Shown in pieces: positions 1 through 7,071 of a DNA stretch of 45,516 nucleotides (positions are counted from its first letter, which is position 1; the number at the start of each line of letters is the position of its first letter). The DNA is taken from contig JAWLEV010000010.1 of assembly GCA_041685915.1 (NCBI GenBank), positions 1-45,516 on the forward strand, given 5' to 3'. The position numbers were made by a program, and so were the translations under genes. The stretch comes from JAWLEV01 sp041685915. Its GTDB lineage: Bacteria; Chloroflexota; Anaerolineae; UBA1429. A model generated the notes under the pieces. That model saw only the letters and a list, made by a program, of their open reading frames with translations. It made no database searches and was not told the DNA's origin.

Positions 1-114
1 AACTTTCAGCGCGTCGGCCAGTTCCCGCTGAGTTATCCCCATGGGATGCAAAAAGTCCTCACGCAACACCTCTCCTGGATGGGTCGGCCGGCGATCTGTT
101 GGAATACGAATCAC
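1..114 (-). CDS. higA: HigA-type antitoxin, N-terminal part (cut by window edge)
   Basis: The minus strand encodes 38 codons from a GTG at 114, running off the window start. The visible peptide has the HigA opening pattern (IRIPTDRRPTHPGE, then LREDFLHPMGITQRELA), which is the start of an XRE-type helix-turn-helix antitoxin. A GGGAGAAG ribosome site lies just ahead of the GTG. It follows the toxin gene by 22 nt on the same strand, the toxin-first order usual for higBA. In that family the antitoxin neutralises the toxin and represses the operon promoter. The rest of the protein is outside the window, so the DNA-binding part cannot be judged. Confidence 0.82.
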   Translation of the reverse strand, partial: MIRIPTDRRPTHPGEVLREDFLHPMGITQRELADALKV

Positions 115-136
115 GTTGCTTCTCCCTCTCTCTTGA

Positions 137-436
137 TCATCGATGATAATCTGTTATCTCAACGTCCTCCACCCCCAAGCCGGGGTTCCAAACAAAACAG
201 ATCCGGTATTGATCGTTTATCCTAATGCTGTATTGTCCCGACCTGTCCCCGCTTAGGGGCTCCAGACGATTCCCTGGTGGCACACGAAGGTCTTGTAGGC
301 TCTCAGCTGAATCTAGATGATCCAACTTGCGTCTGGCGACTTGCCAAACTTCCATTGGGCACACACGGCGAGCTCTTTTTGAGTTCCTTCCATCATATAT
401 GTCCTCAGTGGCCACATCCGCGACTGATTTAATCAT
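137..436 (-). CDS. higB: HigB/RelE-family toxin (ribosome-dependent mRNA interferase)
   Basis: This 99-residue protein matches the HigB plasmid-maintenance killer family: an opening MIKS, then DLRVPPGNRLEPLSGDRSG and QYSIRINDQYRICF, ending in VEITDYHR. HigB toxins cleave mRNA on the translating ribosome. The basic residues and the Arg-Ile-Cys-Phe strand of the active-site sheet are present, so the toxin looks intact. The N-terminal part (residues about 10-35) is more divergent than in typical members. The gene starts at ATG 436 with no clear ribosome site; the -10 box of its promoter ends 6 nt upstream, which suggests a leaderless message. The antitoxin follows on the same strand. Confidence 0.9.
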   Translation of the reverse strand: MIKSVADVATEDIYDGRNSKRARRVCPMEVWQVARRKLDHLDSAESLQDLRVPPGNRLEPLSGDRSGQYSIRINDQYRICFVWNPGLGVEDVEITDYHR

Positions 437-442
437 AATAGC

Positions 443-471
443 ATGATAGCACGGAACGCATGATATTGCAA
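443..471 (-). promoter_or_regulatory. Promoter of higBA
   Basis: On the minus strand TTGCAA (471-466) is followed by a 17-nt spacer and TATCAT (448-443). Only six bases separate the -10 box from the ATG at 436, so the predicted transcription start falls on or next to the start codon. This is read directly from sequence; activity is inferred. Confidence 0.6.
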
Positions 472-587
472 GCTGGTCCCCCCATATCGAAAAAGCCAGC
501 CATTCATCACGCCCTGGGGTTCATTCTGCGATCGGTTGCACAGTGCTGGTCCCGCGGTCGCAGGGCGGCGGCGGATGGGCCTAAAGT

Positions 588-610
588 GAGAAACTGCTTC
601 GCAGTTTCTC
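588..610 (-). terminator. Perfect 10-bp hairpin, possible terminator of the HTH gene
   Basis: GAGAAACTGC, a 3-nt loop, and its exact complement lie 29 nt after the stop of the small HTH gene on the minus strand. There is no clean T-run (only ACTTTAGG follows on the minus strand), so it may be a weak terminator or simply a stable RNA end. Confidence 0.45.
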
Positions 611-638
611 GGGCATCCAGAGTCCAAGAGGTTCAGCC

Positions 639-818
639 CTAGGGGGCAGACGCCTCGTGCGCATCCTGCCGATGCCTGTCGAGCCACGCCTCAAGCTCGG
701 AGCGCCGGAAATGCCACCTACCTCCCACCTTCTTGGCCGGGATCTTGCCCTCCTGAGCCCAGGAATAGATGGTCGATTCCTCGAGTTGCAGGTATCTGGC
801 AACTTGTTTCACATCCAT
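639..818 (-). CDS. Small excisionase-like helix-turn-helix protein (59 aa)
   Basis: ATG at 818 on the minus strand is preceded by GATGAGGGCACC, an acceptable ribosome site. The 59-residue product opens MDVKQVARYLQLEESTIYSW and continues through KIPAKKVGGRWHFRRSELEAWL. This is the compact MerR/excisionase HTH_17 pattern: a helix-turn-helix followed by the GRWRF-like wing. Nothing follows the DNA-binding domain. Such proteins act as excisionases of integrative elements, small transcription factors, or partners of restriction and toxin loci. No integrase, transposase or attachment site is visible nearby, so the role is unknown. It lies 200 bp upstream (in minus orientation) of higBA. Confidence 0.8.
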   Translation of the reverse strand: MDVKQVARYLQLEESTIYSWAQEGKIPAKKVGGRWHFRRSELEAWLDRHRQDAHEASAP

Positions 819-972
819 GGTGCCCTCATCGTCTTCTCAAGTCTGTAGGATAAAGAGCGCGCTCGTGGTACGTTCCCTCCAGCCACGCAGGGCCATGCTA
901 TCACGCCCACACGCGGAGCGCAAGGTCATTCTTGCCTTTAAACGTCACCACCATCGGGACGGAACGCAATGA
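819..972. other. Intergenic stretch with no recognised gene
   Basis: Between the HTH gene and the terminator of the arabinose-type operon I see no reading frame with a recognisable protein and no RNA gene. Confidence 0.4.
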
Positions 973-1012
973 GGAGGGGGACAGGCGCGCTCGCGCATGC
1001 CTCTCCCCCTCC
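973..1012 (-). terminator. Strong hairpin downstream of the aldo/keto reductase gene
   Basis: GGAGGGGGA (973-981) pairs with TCCCCCTCC (1004-1012), with a 1x1 internal mismatch and then AGGC/GCCT. It lies 80 nt after the stop codon of the last gene of the minus-strand operon, so it probably ends that transcript. On the minus strand no long T-run follows; a pyrimidine-rich tract follows on the plus strand. Confidence 0.45.
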
Positions 1013-1091
1013 CCTGTTCTTCTATTCCATTCCATCCCGCCGCATCGGCGCGAAATGCACCTCAACGCGGTGCTGTCCAGCACGTCAGAGC

Positions 1092-2228
1092 CTAGAAATC
1101 GTACGTCCCCGAGGGGAATCCCTCATCGCTGGTCAACTTGGCGTGGGCCAGCCGCAGTTTATAGTCGATATCGATGCCATAGGGACAGTCGGGCAGTTCC
1201 ACCTCGGCGTCGAGCAGGGCAGCCACCGCGTCGACATAGGATTCGTACAGTTCCATGGCCCGCTCCTGGTTATTGAACCAGTAGCAGAGGCGTTGACGGA
1301 GGGCGTAATTCTCGACGTCGGTGGGGCGTCCGTCGAACATCTGGCGATCGAACTTGCCCTCCAGTTCGAATACCTTGGGGATATCGAGTTCCGGCAGGCG
1401 GCACTCGCCGCACTGGCGGCACACATAGTCGCCCAACTCCGGCGCGTCGCGCAGGATGGCCTCCAGTTCCTCCTCGTCGGGACGCTGCCATGCACACACG
1501 ACATCGATATCGTCGCGCAGCATCTGCAACGAGTTGAACCCACAGGCCAGGACGTCCACCTCCTGGGCCAGGGCATAGGTAAAGGCCTCCTCCACCGAGC
1601 GGTGTAGATAGCCGTCCCCCACGGGCTTCATGCCGATGATGCCCAGGCCCCTCTCGCGGGCCGCGGGCGCCACCACGTCGTACAGTTCAGGATAATTGCA
1701 GGTCACCAGGTAATTGACCCAGTACATGACGGCGTCCAGGTCCAGGCGCTCCATGGCCGACACGATGGTCATGGGCCAGTGAGAACTTAATCCCACAAAG
1801 CGTATCAGGCCCTCATCCCTGGCCCGAGCAAAGGCCTCTGCGGCACCCCCCTCCCCCACGATGGCCTCGATATCCTCCTCGGTGTTGACGCCGTGATAGA
1901 GGAGGAAATCAAGATGATCGGCCTGCAGGGTTTCCAGGGAGGTCACGAGTTCGCGCCAGGCCCCCTCGGCGTCGCGCCGGCCCGTCTTGGAGACCAGGAT
2001 CACCTCGTCGCGGTGTCCCCTCAGGGCCCTGCCCAGTTTGCGCTCCGAGACCCCGCCGCCATAGCTCCGCGCCGTCTCGATATAGTTGCCCCCCGCCGCC
2101 AGATAGGCATTGAGCAGTTCCGTCACGTGCTTTTGCGAGATCTCGACCTGATGGAATCCTCCCAGGCCGAGCACAGATGCCTCAAGCCCCGTATCGCCCA
2201 ACGTACGTCGTGGAATGCGTCTCGTCAT
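1092..2228 (-). CDS. Aldo/keto reductase with C-terminal Cys cluster (4Fe-4S type)
   Basis: The 378-residue protein is an NADP-type aldo/keto reductase barrel: LGDTGLEASVLGLGG at the start, a catalytic Tyr in TARSYG, Lys in LVSKTG, His in LLYHGV, and late strand FVGLSSHW. The usual catalytic Asp (IDTA) is Glu here (YIETA). After the barrel comes CRQCGEC, then a DIPKVFELEGKFDRQM helix typical of Fe-S aldo/keto reductases, and a distal CPYGIDI. The fourth cysteine normally found next to the third is missing; the CP motif lies 71 residues further on. Start ATG 2228 has GGGAGG eight bases upstream. It is the last gene of the abfA operon, 42 nt after the regulator, so a role in sugar or aldehyde reduction is plausible. 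The substrate cannot be named. Confidence 0.85.
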   Translation of the reverse strand: MTRRIPRRTLGDTGLEASVLGLGGFHQVEISQKHVTELLNAYLAAGGNYIETARSYGGGVSERKLGRALRGHRDEVILVSKTGRRDAEGAWRELVTSLETLQADHLDFLLYHGVNTEEDIEAIVGEGGAAEAFARARDEGLIRFVGLSSHWPMTIVSAMERLDLDAVMYWVNYLVTCNYPELYDVVAPAARERGLGIIGMKPVGDGYLHRSVEEAFTYALAQEVDVLACGFNSLQMLRDDIDVVCAWQRPDEEELEAILRDAPELGDYVCRQCGECRLPELDIPKVFELEGKFDRQMFDGRPTDVENYALRQRLCYWFNNQERAMELYESYVDAVAALLDAEVELPDCPYGIDIDYKLRLAHAKLTSDEGFPSGTYDF

Positions 2229-2270
2229 CAGGAACCTCCCATGAATAAACGAATCAAGAAAACACCAAAA

Positions 2271-3353
2271 CTACCAATCATTCGCGCCACAGCTCTCGCG
2301 CACCACCAGTTCTCCCGACACGGTGGTGGTCCGCACGGCCCGCCCCGACAGCAGATCGCCCATCATGGAGGCGGCCGTCTGCCCCAGGCGCTCCCAATCG
2401 AAGCGCAAGGTGGTGAGGGTGGGAGAGAGCAAGGGGGCAAATTCGCTGTTGTCGCCCAGACCGACGACGGCCACATCCCGCGGGCAACGAAGGTCGATCC
2501 TTTGCAGGGCAAAAAGGGCCTCTGCGGCGCGCCGGACCGAGGCGCACACCAGAGCCGTGGGATGCTCCAGTCGGTCGAAAACGCTCTCGAACTGCTCCCG
2601 CCCCTCCCTTGACGTCAGGGGCCAGGAAAAGGCCCATTCCAGGGGAAAATCTAATCCCTCTGCCCACAGGGACTGCGCAAATCCCCGATAGGGAAGCCAG
2701 CCCTCGACGGTGGTGGGATCCTCACCCGCATAGGCCAGGCGCTCGTGCCCCAGATCGAGGATATGGCGCGTCAGTTCCCGCATGCCCCCCTCCTCGTCCA
2801 CGACGACGGCGGGCACGTGGAGATCCTCTATCTGGCGCAGGAGAAAGAGGACGGGGAGATCCAGTTCCTCCAACAACTGTCCATAGCGTCCGCCCAAATC
2901 GGCCTCCTCGCCAGTCACCGGAAGAAAGAGGGCATCGGCATCACGGGCCGCAGCCCGGATCCGTCCTCCCACATCCCCCCGAATCCCCTGGGGGAGAAAA
3001 AGAAGGCGGGGGGCGATGCGTTCCCCGGCCAGGGCGCGGGTCAGGGAACGCAGCAATGGCGTCATCAGGCCATCCAGGGTGGGGAGGGCCACAAGCACGG
3101 AAGCCACATCGCCCTCATCCACGTCCTCGCTCACGAACCATCCCACGCCGTGCCGGCTATAGACGTATCCCATATGCTCCAGTTCACGCAGGGCACGCCG
3201 CACCGTGATCTGACTCACCTCATAGAGGTCGCAAAGGGCCTGTTCGCTGGGCAACTTTTCGCCGGGACACAATTGACCCGCCTCGACCTTGGCGGTGATG
3301 TCGTCTGCGACCTGCCAATAGAGCGGCTTGGAACGCTCCTGGCGACTTTTCAC
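2271..3353 (-). CDS. GntR/LacI hybrid transcriptional regulator, AraR-like
   Basis: The first 75 residues form a GntR winged helix: KPLYWQVADDITAKVEAGQL, PGEKLPSEQALCDLYEVSQI, TVRRALRELEHMGYV. The rest is a LacI/periplasmic-binding-type effector domain, with HILDLGHERLAYAGE, PYRGFAQSL, VAVVGLGDNSEFAPLLSPTLTTLRFD and a C-terminal VVRESCG. This architecture is that of AraR, the arabinose repressor of Bacillus. I chose GTG 3353 because AGGAGGAG lies six bases ahead; an ATG at 3368 overlaps that site. It sits between the GH57 enzyme and the reductase on the same strand as abfA, so the likely effector is an arabinose-type or related sugar and the likely targets are its own operon. Operator candidates lie upstream of abfA (6744-6904). 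Confidence 0.85.
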   Translation of the reverse strand: MKSRQERSKPLYWQVADDITAKVEAGQLCPGEKLPSEQALCDLYEVSQITVRRALRELEHMGYVYSRHGVGWFVSEDVDEGDVASVLVALPTLDGLMTPLLRSLTRALAGERIAPRLLFLPQGIRGDVGGRIRAAARDADALFLPVTGEEADLGGRYGQLLEELDLPVLFLLRQIEDLHVPAVVVDEEGGMRELTRHILDLGHERLAYAGEDPTTVEGWLPYRGFAQSLWAEGLDFPLEWAFSWPLTSREGREQFESVFDRLEHPTALVCASVRRAAEALFALQRIDLRCPRDVAVVGLGDNSEFAPLLSPTLTTLRFDWERLGQTAASMMGDLLSGRAVRTTTVSGELVVRESCGANDW

Positions 3354-3406
3354 AAAACTCCTCCTCATGAGATACACGCATCGTCCGCTCCAGATCCTAT
3401 CGGCGT

Positions 3407-5116
3407 CTAGCCCGCCTCGCCCTGACGCGCCTCGAACCAATGATAGTCTATATCGGGGAAGACGTTGTCCAACTCGTAGAGTTCGTCCACCACGTCACGA
3501 GAGACGGCGGCGGGGCCCTCCTCGAGCATGGCGGCCAGTTGCTGGAAGCGCTGCAGGTGGCTGCGGAACCGCTTGCTGGCGTATTCCCCGGCCTGGCCTG
3601 TGGTCACCAAAAAGGGCCAATCGCTGGATTGCAGCAACAGCAGTTCGCGGCCGGCCTGGTTCAGCGCCGCCAACAGGTCGCCCCCCGCCTGGGGATACGC
3701 GCGCACCAGGCGCTCCATGCGGCGCTCGGCCTCGTGAATGGGCTTCCACATCCATTGGACGTCGGGGTTATCCCACGTCCAATGCCCCCCGCCTAGACCC
3801 CAGGAACTCTCGGGGAGCGCCACAACCTGTTCAGGCGGTTCACGATTCAGGTATTCGCTGGTGGTTACGAGATCGACGTGGGGGTTGTCGGCAAGCCGGC
3901 GCAGCACCCGCTCGATCCAGTCGATGCCCTCGAACCACCAGTGTCCAAAGAGTTCACTGTCATAGTTGGCGGAGACGATGCCATACTTTTCTTCCTCGGC
4001 ACGATATTCCTGCAGGAGGCCCTCGACGAGCCCCGTAAAATGGGCAGCGTGTTCCCGCACCCGATACGCGGCCCAGTCGGGATGATAGAGATCCTTCTCT
4101 CCCAGATCCACCTCTGCACCTGTCACGCGCCAGTACTGGAGGCCGCTCTCGGGATCCTTTTGGTGGAACTCGCGATAGTCAGCGTCCCCCGGGTAGCCGA
4201 AATCGCCGGACCACACCTGCTGCCCGACGCGTTCATTGCGCCCGATAACGGCCACCGGAGGCTCGGTCATCCCCTCGCCGCTCGCCACATAGTATGCGTG
4301 GAAGGTGGTGGCCTCTGTCGCCTCGCGCTCCTCCGTCTTTAGGGGGACATAGCGCCGCTTGATGGCAGCATAGGGCCCTATGGCGACGTCCCCGGCCGCC
4401 CGCCCTACGGGACGCCCCCCTTCCAAGGCATGGGTCTCGGCAAAGAAACAAGTGAGGCCCAAGGAAGACAAAAAGGCCTCGAGGCCGGGACGGACCACGT
4501 TGTTATCGTCCAGAAAGGCCGGTCGATAGGCACATTCGGGGAGCCACACGGCCCGCGGGCCCCTGCCGAAATGCCTCTCATAACTGGCGACCCCGGCACG
4601 CAGTTGGGCATAGATGGACGAATCGCGGCTCAGAAGGGGCAGATAGCCGTGGGTCGCGGCGGAGGTGATGATCTCCACGTATCCCTCGTCCTGCAGGCGC
4701 TTCAAGGCCCCCACAACGTCCTTCCCAAAGCGATAGCGAAAACTCTGCTCTATACCCCTGTAAAAATCCCGATAGAAGGCGGCCAACGACGCCAGTTGTT
4801 CTTTTCCCTGCTGGCCAAAACGCTCCAAATCCTCCTTGGCCGCCTCAATCTCTTCCTGCAGATAATGGAGAAAACGCTCCCCCACGTCACCATCGTGGAG
4901 TTGCTCGGTCAACACGGGGGTGAGGCTGACAGTCAGTCTGTACGCCACCCCCTCCTCTTGCAGATCATACAGGGAGTCCAGGAGGGGGATATAGGTCTCG
5001 GCGAGGGCCTCGTGAATCCATTCCTCGCCATGGGGCCACCTGCCCGCCAGACGGCAGTATGGCAAGTGGCTGTGCAGGACAAAGGAAAAAGCGCCTGCCC
5101 CTCTTTCGCTGGTCAT
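3407..5116 (-). CDS. GH57 1,4-alpha-glucan branching enzyme
   Basis: This 569-residue protein has the GH57 (DUF1957-type) layout: FSFVLHSHLPYC near the N-terminus, the catalytic nucleophile Glu in AVWLPECAYRP (about residue 193), and the acid/base Asp in NYDSELFGHWWFEG (about 385). A helical C-terminal domain includes GGGHWTWDNPDVQWMWKPIHEAE. It matches the GH57 branching enzymes of Thermus and Thermococcus in motifs and length. The reaction is transfer of alpha-1,4 glucan chains to form alpha-1,6 branches in glycogen. There is no signal peptide, so it should be cytoplasmic. TAGGAGG seven bases before ATG 5116 fixes the start. It lies 125 nt after abfA and 53 nt before the regulator gene. No glgA, glgC or glgP is visible nearby, so its link to the arabinosidase is by operon only. 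Confidence 0.9.
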   Translation of the reverse strand: MTSERGAGAFSFVLHSHLPYCRLAGRWPHGEEWIHEALAETYIPLLDSLYDLQEEGVAYRLTVSLTPVLTEQLHDGDVGERFLHYLQEEIEAAKEDLERFGQQGKEQLASLAAFYRDFYRGIEQSFRYRFGKDVVGALKRLQDEGYVEIITSAATHGYLPLLSRDSSIYAQLRAGVASYERHFGRGPRAVWLPECAYRPAFLDDNNVVRPGLEAFLSSLGLTCFFAETHALEGGRPVGRAAGDVAIGPYAAIKRRYVPLKTEEREATEATTFHAYYVASGEGMTEPPVAVIGRNERVGQQVWSGDFGYPGDADYREFHQKDPESGLQYWRVTGAEVDLGEKDLYHPDWAAYRVREHAAHFTGLVEGLLQEYRAEEEKYGIVSANYDSELFGHWWFEGIDWIERVLRRLADNPHVDLVTTSEYLNREPPEQVVALPESSWGLGGGHWTWDNPDVQWMWKPIHEAERRMERLVRAYPQAGGDLLAALNQAGRELLLLQSSDWPFLVTTGQAGEYASKRFRSHLQRFQQLAAMLEEGPAAVSRDVVDELYELDNVFPDIDYHWFEARQGEAG

Positions 5117-5241
5117 CTTTTGACCTCCTAAAATGATAGCGGGCTACCGTTGAACGTTGGCCATCTTTGATATGAAGGCAAATAGCGATCCGCGTCACGC
5201 CTCCTGCAGGAGCAAAAGGCGCGAGCACACGGCCGCCGGCG

Positions 5242-6726
5242 TCAGGAAAGGGCGACCCTAAAGACGGTCACCGACGCCGGCGCAAAGGTATGATGCCATT
5301 GCTCGTCCCCCACGTCAAGGGAAACTGTCCTGGGCGTGACGCGAACGGGCTCCTCGAATGTATTATGGGCATGGATGTCGGGAGCCGACAATACCGACAC
5401 GGCGGCCTCTCCGGCCCGCCCGCCGCGCAGCACAATGTCCGCGGACAGGGGCACATCGACGTTGTAGTTCGTCACGCTGAGGGTAAGCACGTCGCCCTTG
5501 AGGGAGGCCGATCCCTGCAGGTTGGGCACCTGGGCCTTGCCCTCGGGGCCCGAAAAGTCGATGGCATCGCTCTCGGAGATAAAGCGCATGCTCTCACCGC
5601 CCTGGTGGGACCTGTACATATCATAGACGTGATAGGTGGGCGTGGTAAGCATCTCCTCGCCCTCGGTGAGGATCATGGCCTGAAGCACGTTCACCGTCTG
5701 GGCTATGTTGGCCATGACCACCTTGTCGGCATGGCGATTAAAGATATCCAACGTGGAGGCAGCGACCAGGGCATCGCGAAGGGTATTCTGCTGCCACAGG
5801 TGCCGTGGATGGCGTCCCGGGGCCGGCGGATGCCACGTCCCCCACTCGTCCACGATCAACCCGACCCGACGTTGTGGGTCATAGCCGTCCATGATGGCCC
5901 GCTGCTGCCTGATCAGCGGCTCCATCCGCAGGGCGCGCTCCAGCAAGGTGTACCACTCGTCCGTCGTGTATTCGGTGGCGGTACCGGCCGTGCGGCAGTA
6001 ATAGTGGGTCCCAAAACCGTGAATGCGCGCATAGTCACCCAGTCCCTCAAAAAAGCGACGGGTCCATTCGGGATCGTTACCGCTGGAGCCACAGGCCACC
6101 AGAAAGAGGGGCGTATCCCCCAAATCGCGCAGATAGGTGGCAAAACGCCTATACTGGGCCGCGTACTCGTCCCCATGGAAATGCCCGCCACAGCCCCAGT
6201 TCTCGTTTCCCACCCCCCAGTAGCGCACCCCAAAGGGATCGGCCGCGCCGTTGGCGCGACGCTGTGCAGCCAGGGTACTGTCCCCCGGAAAGTTGCAGTA
6301 TTCCACCCAGTCCCGCAGTTCCCTGGGGGTGCCGCTACCCACGTTGCCACATATATAGGGCTCGGCACCGATGAGATCGCAGAAGCGCAGGAACTCGTGG
6401 GTACCAAAGGCGTTGGTCTCGATGGTCTCTCCCCACCAGATATTGACACGGCGGGGGCGCTCCCCACGAGGCCCTATACCATCCCGCCAATGATAATCGT
6501 CCGCAAAACATCCTCCCGGCCAGCGCACGACGGGGGGCTCGATCCGCCTCAGCGCCTCGACCACATCGACGCGAATTCCCCGGCTGTTGGGGATCGAAGA
6601 GTCCTCGCCCACCCATATTCCCCCATAGATACACGCGCCGAGATGCTCGGCAAAGTGTCCATAGATATGGGGGCTGATGGCTGCGATGGATTCGTCCAGA
6701 CAAACGGTGATACGACTCTCAGGCAT
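5242..6726 (-). CDS. abfA: GH51 alpha-L-arabinofuranosidase, intracellular
   Basis: The 494-residue protein shows the GH51 signature from end to end: ISPHIYGHFAEHLGACIYGGIWVG, RWPGGCFADDYHWRDGIGP, FGTHEFLRFCDLIGAEPYICGNVGSGT, the acid/base Glu in WGVGNENWGCGG (about residue 174), and the nucleophile Glu in IVDEWGTWH (about 293). A C-terminal beta domain follows. The enzyme removes arabinofuranosyl groups from arabino-oligosaccharides. No signal peptide is present, so substrates must be imported. Start ATG 6726 has AAGGAGGGG just upstream. It heads a minus-strand operon with the branching enzyme, the AraR-like regulator and the reductase. The region ahead of it carries repeated AGATAA/TTATCT sites that overlap its probable transcription start. 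Confidence 0.93.
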   Translation of the reverse strand: MPESRITVCLDESIAAISPHIYGHFAEHLGACIYGGIWVGEDSSIPNSRGIRVDVVEALRRIEPPVVRWPGGCFADDYHWRDGIGPRGERPRRVNIWWGETIETNAFGTHEFLRFCDLIGAEPYICGNVGSGTPRELRDWVEYCNFPGDSTLAAQRRANGAADPFGVRYWGVGNENWGCGGHFHGDEYAAQYRRFATYLRDLGDTPLFLVACGSSGNDPEWTRRFFEGLGDYARIHGFGTHYYCRTAGTATEYTTDEWYTLLERALRMEPLIRQQRAIMDGYDPQRRVGLIVDEWGTWHPPAPGRHPRHLWQQNTLRDALVAASTLDIFNRHADKVVMANIAQTVNVLQAMILTEGEEMLTTPTYHVYDMYRSHQGGESMRFISESDAIDFSGPEGKAQVPNLQGSASLKGDVLTLSVTNYNVDVPLSADIVLRGGRAGEAAVSVLSAPDIHAHNTFEEPVRVTPRTVSLDVGDEQWHHTFAPASVTVFRVALS

Positions 6727-6743
6727 GGTCCCCTCCTTCTCCC

Positions 6744-6772
6744 TTTATCTGCGTCAGACAATTTGAGATAAA
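6744..6772. promoter_or_regulatory. Candidate operator overlapping the abfA start region
   Basis: TTTATCT (6744-6750) and AGATAAA (6766-6772) form an inverted pair with a 15-nt centre. A possible minus-strand -10 box TATAGT (6778-6773) lies directly next to it, with no good -35 box. The pair would cover the abfA transcription start, as expected for a repressor site. The assignment to the AraR-like regulator is inference. Confidence 0.35.
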
Positions 6773-6879
6773 ACTATACTTGGCTGCACAGCCACCTCCG
6801 ACGCCAAGATCGTGCCCCAATCGCTCCTTTTATGGGAAAAACCGCCTTACGTCTAGATAAATCAGCGACGAAATGTGGC

Positions 6880-6904
6880 AGATAAGGTCGATGCGACCTT
6901 ATCT
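6880..6904. repeat. Perfect 11-bp inverted repeat between abfA and the kinase gene
   Basis: AGATAAGGTCG, a 3-nt centre, and its exact complement CGACCTTATCT. The outer half-sites AGATAA/TTATCT are the same as in the 6744-6772 pair, and another AGATAAA lies at 6855-6861. A symmetric site in a divergent intergenic region without a T-run fits an operator better than a terminator. Confidence 0.5.
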
Positions 6905-6976
6905 TACACTATCTGTATCCGAGTGCATTTTACTGCAAACGAGACAAAGATCAAACCGACATTGGCGCGTTTCCTT

Positions 6977-7005
6977 TTGTCCTCACCATCGGTCGGTGCT
7001 ATACT
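6977..7005 (+). promoter_or_regulatory. Promoter of the Ser/Thr kinase gene
   Basis: TTGTCC (6977-6982), a 17-nt spacer and TATACT (7000-7005). The predicted start near 7012 gives a leader of about 60 nt. Confidence 0.65.
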
Positions 7006-7071
7006 GGATTTACATATACGGCACGTACGATCAGGGGCTGCGCATGCAGCCCACAAATGGGGACCTTGTCC

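Noticed and set aside
5290..6771. Long plus-strand frame antisense to abfA
   Set aside because: The minus strand carries all GH51 motifs; the plus-strand product has no recognisable features.
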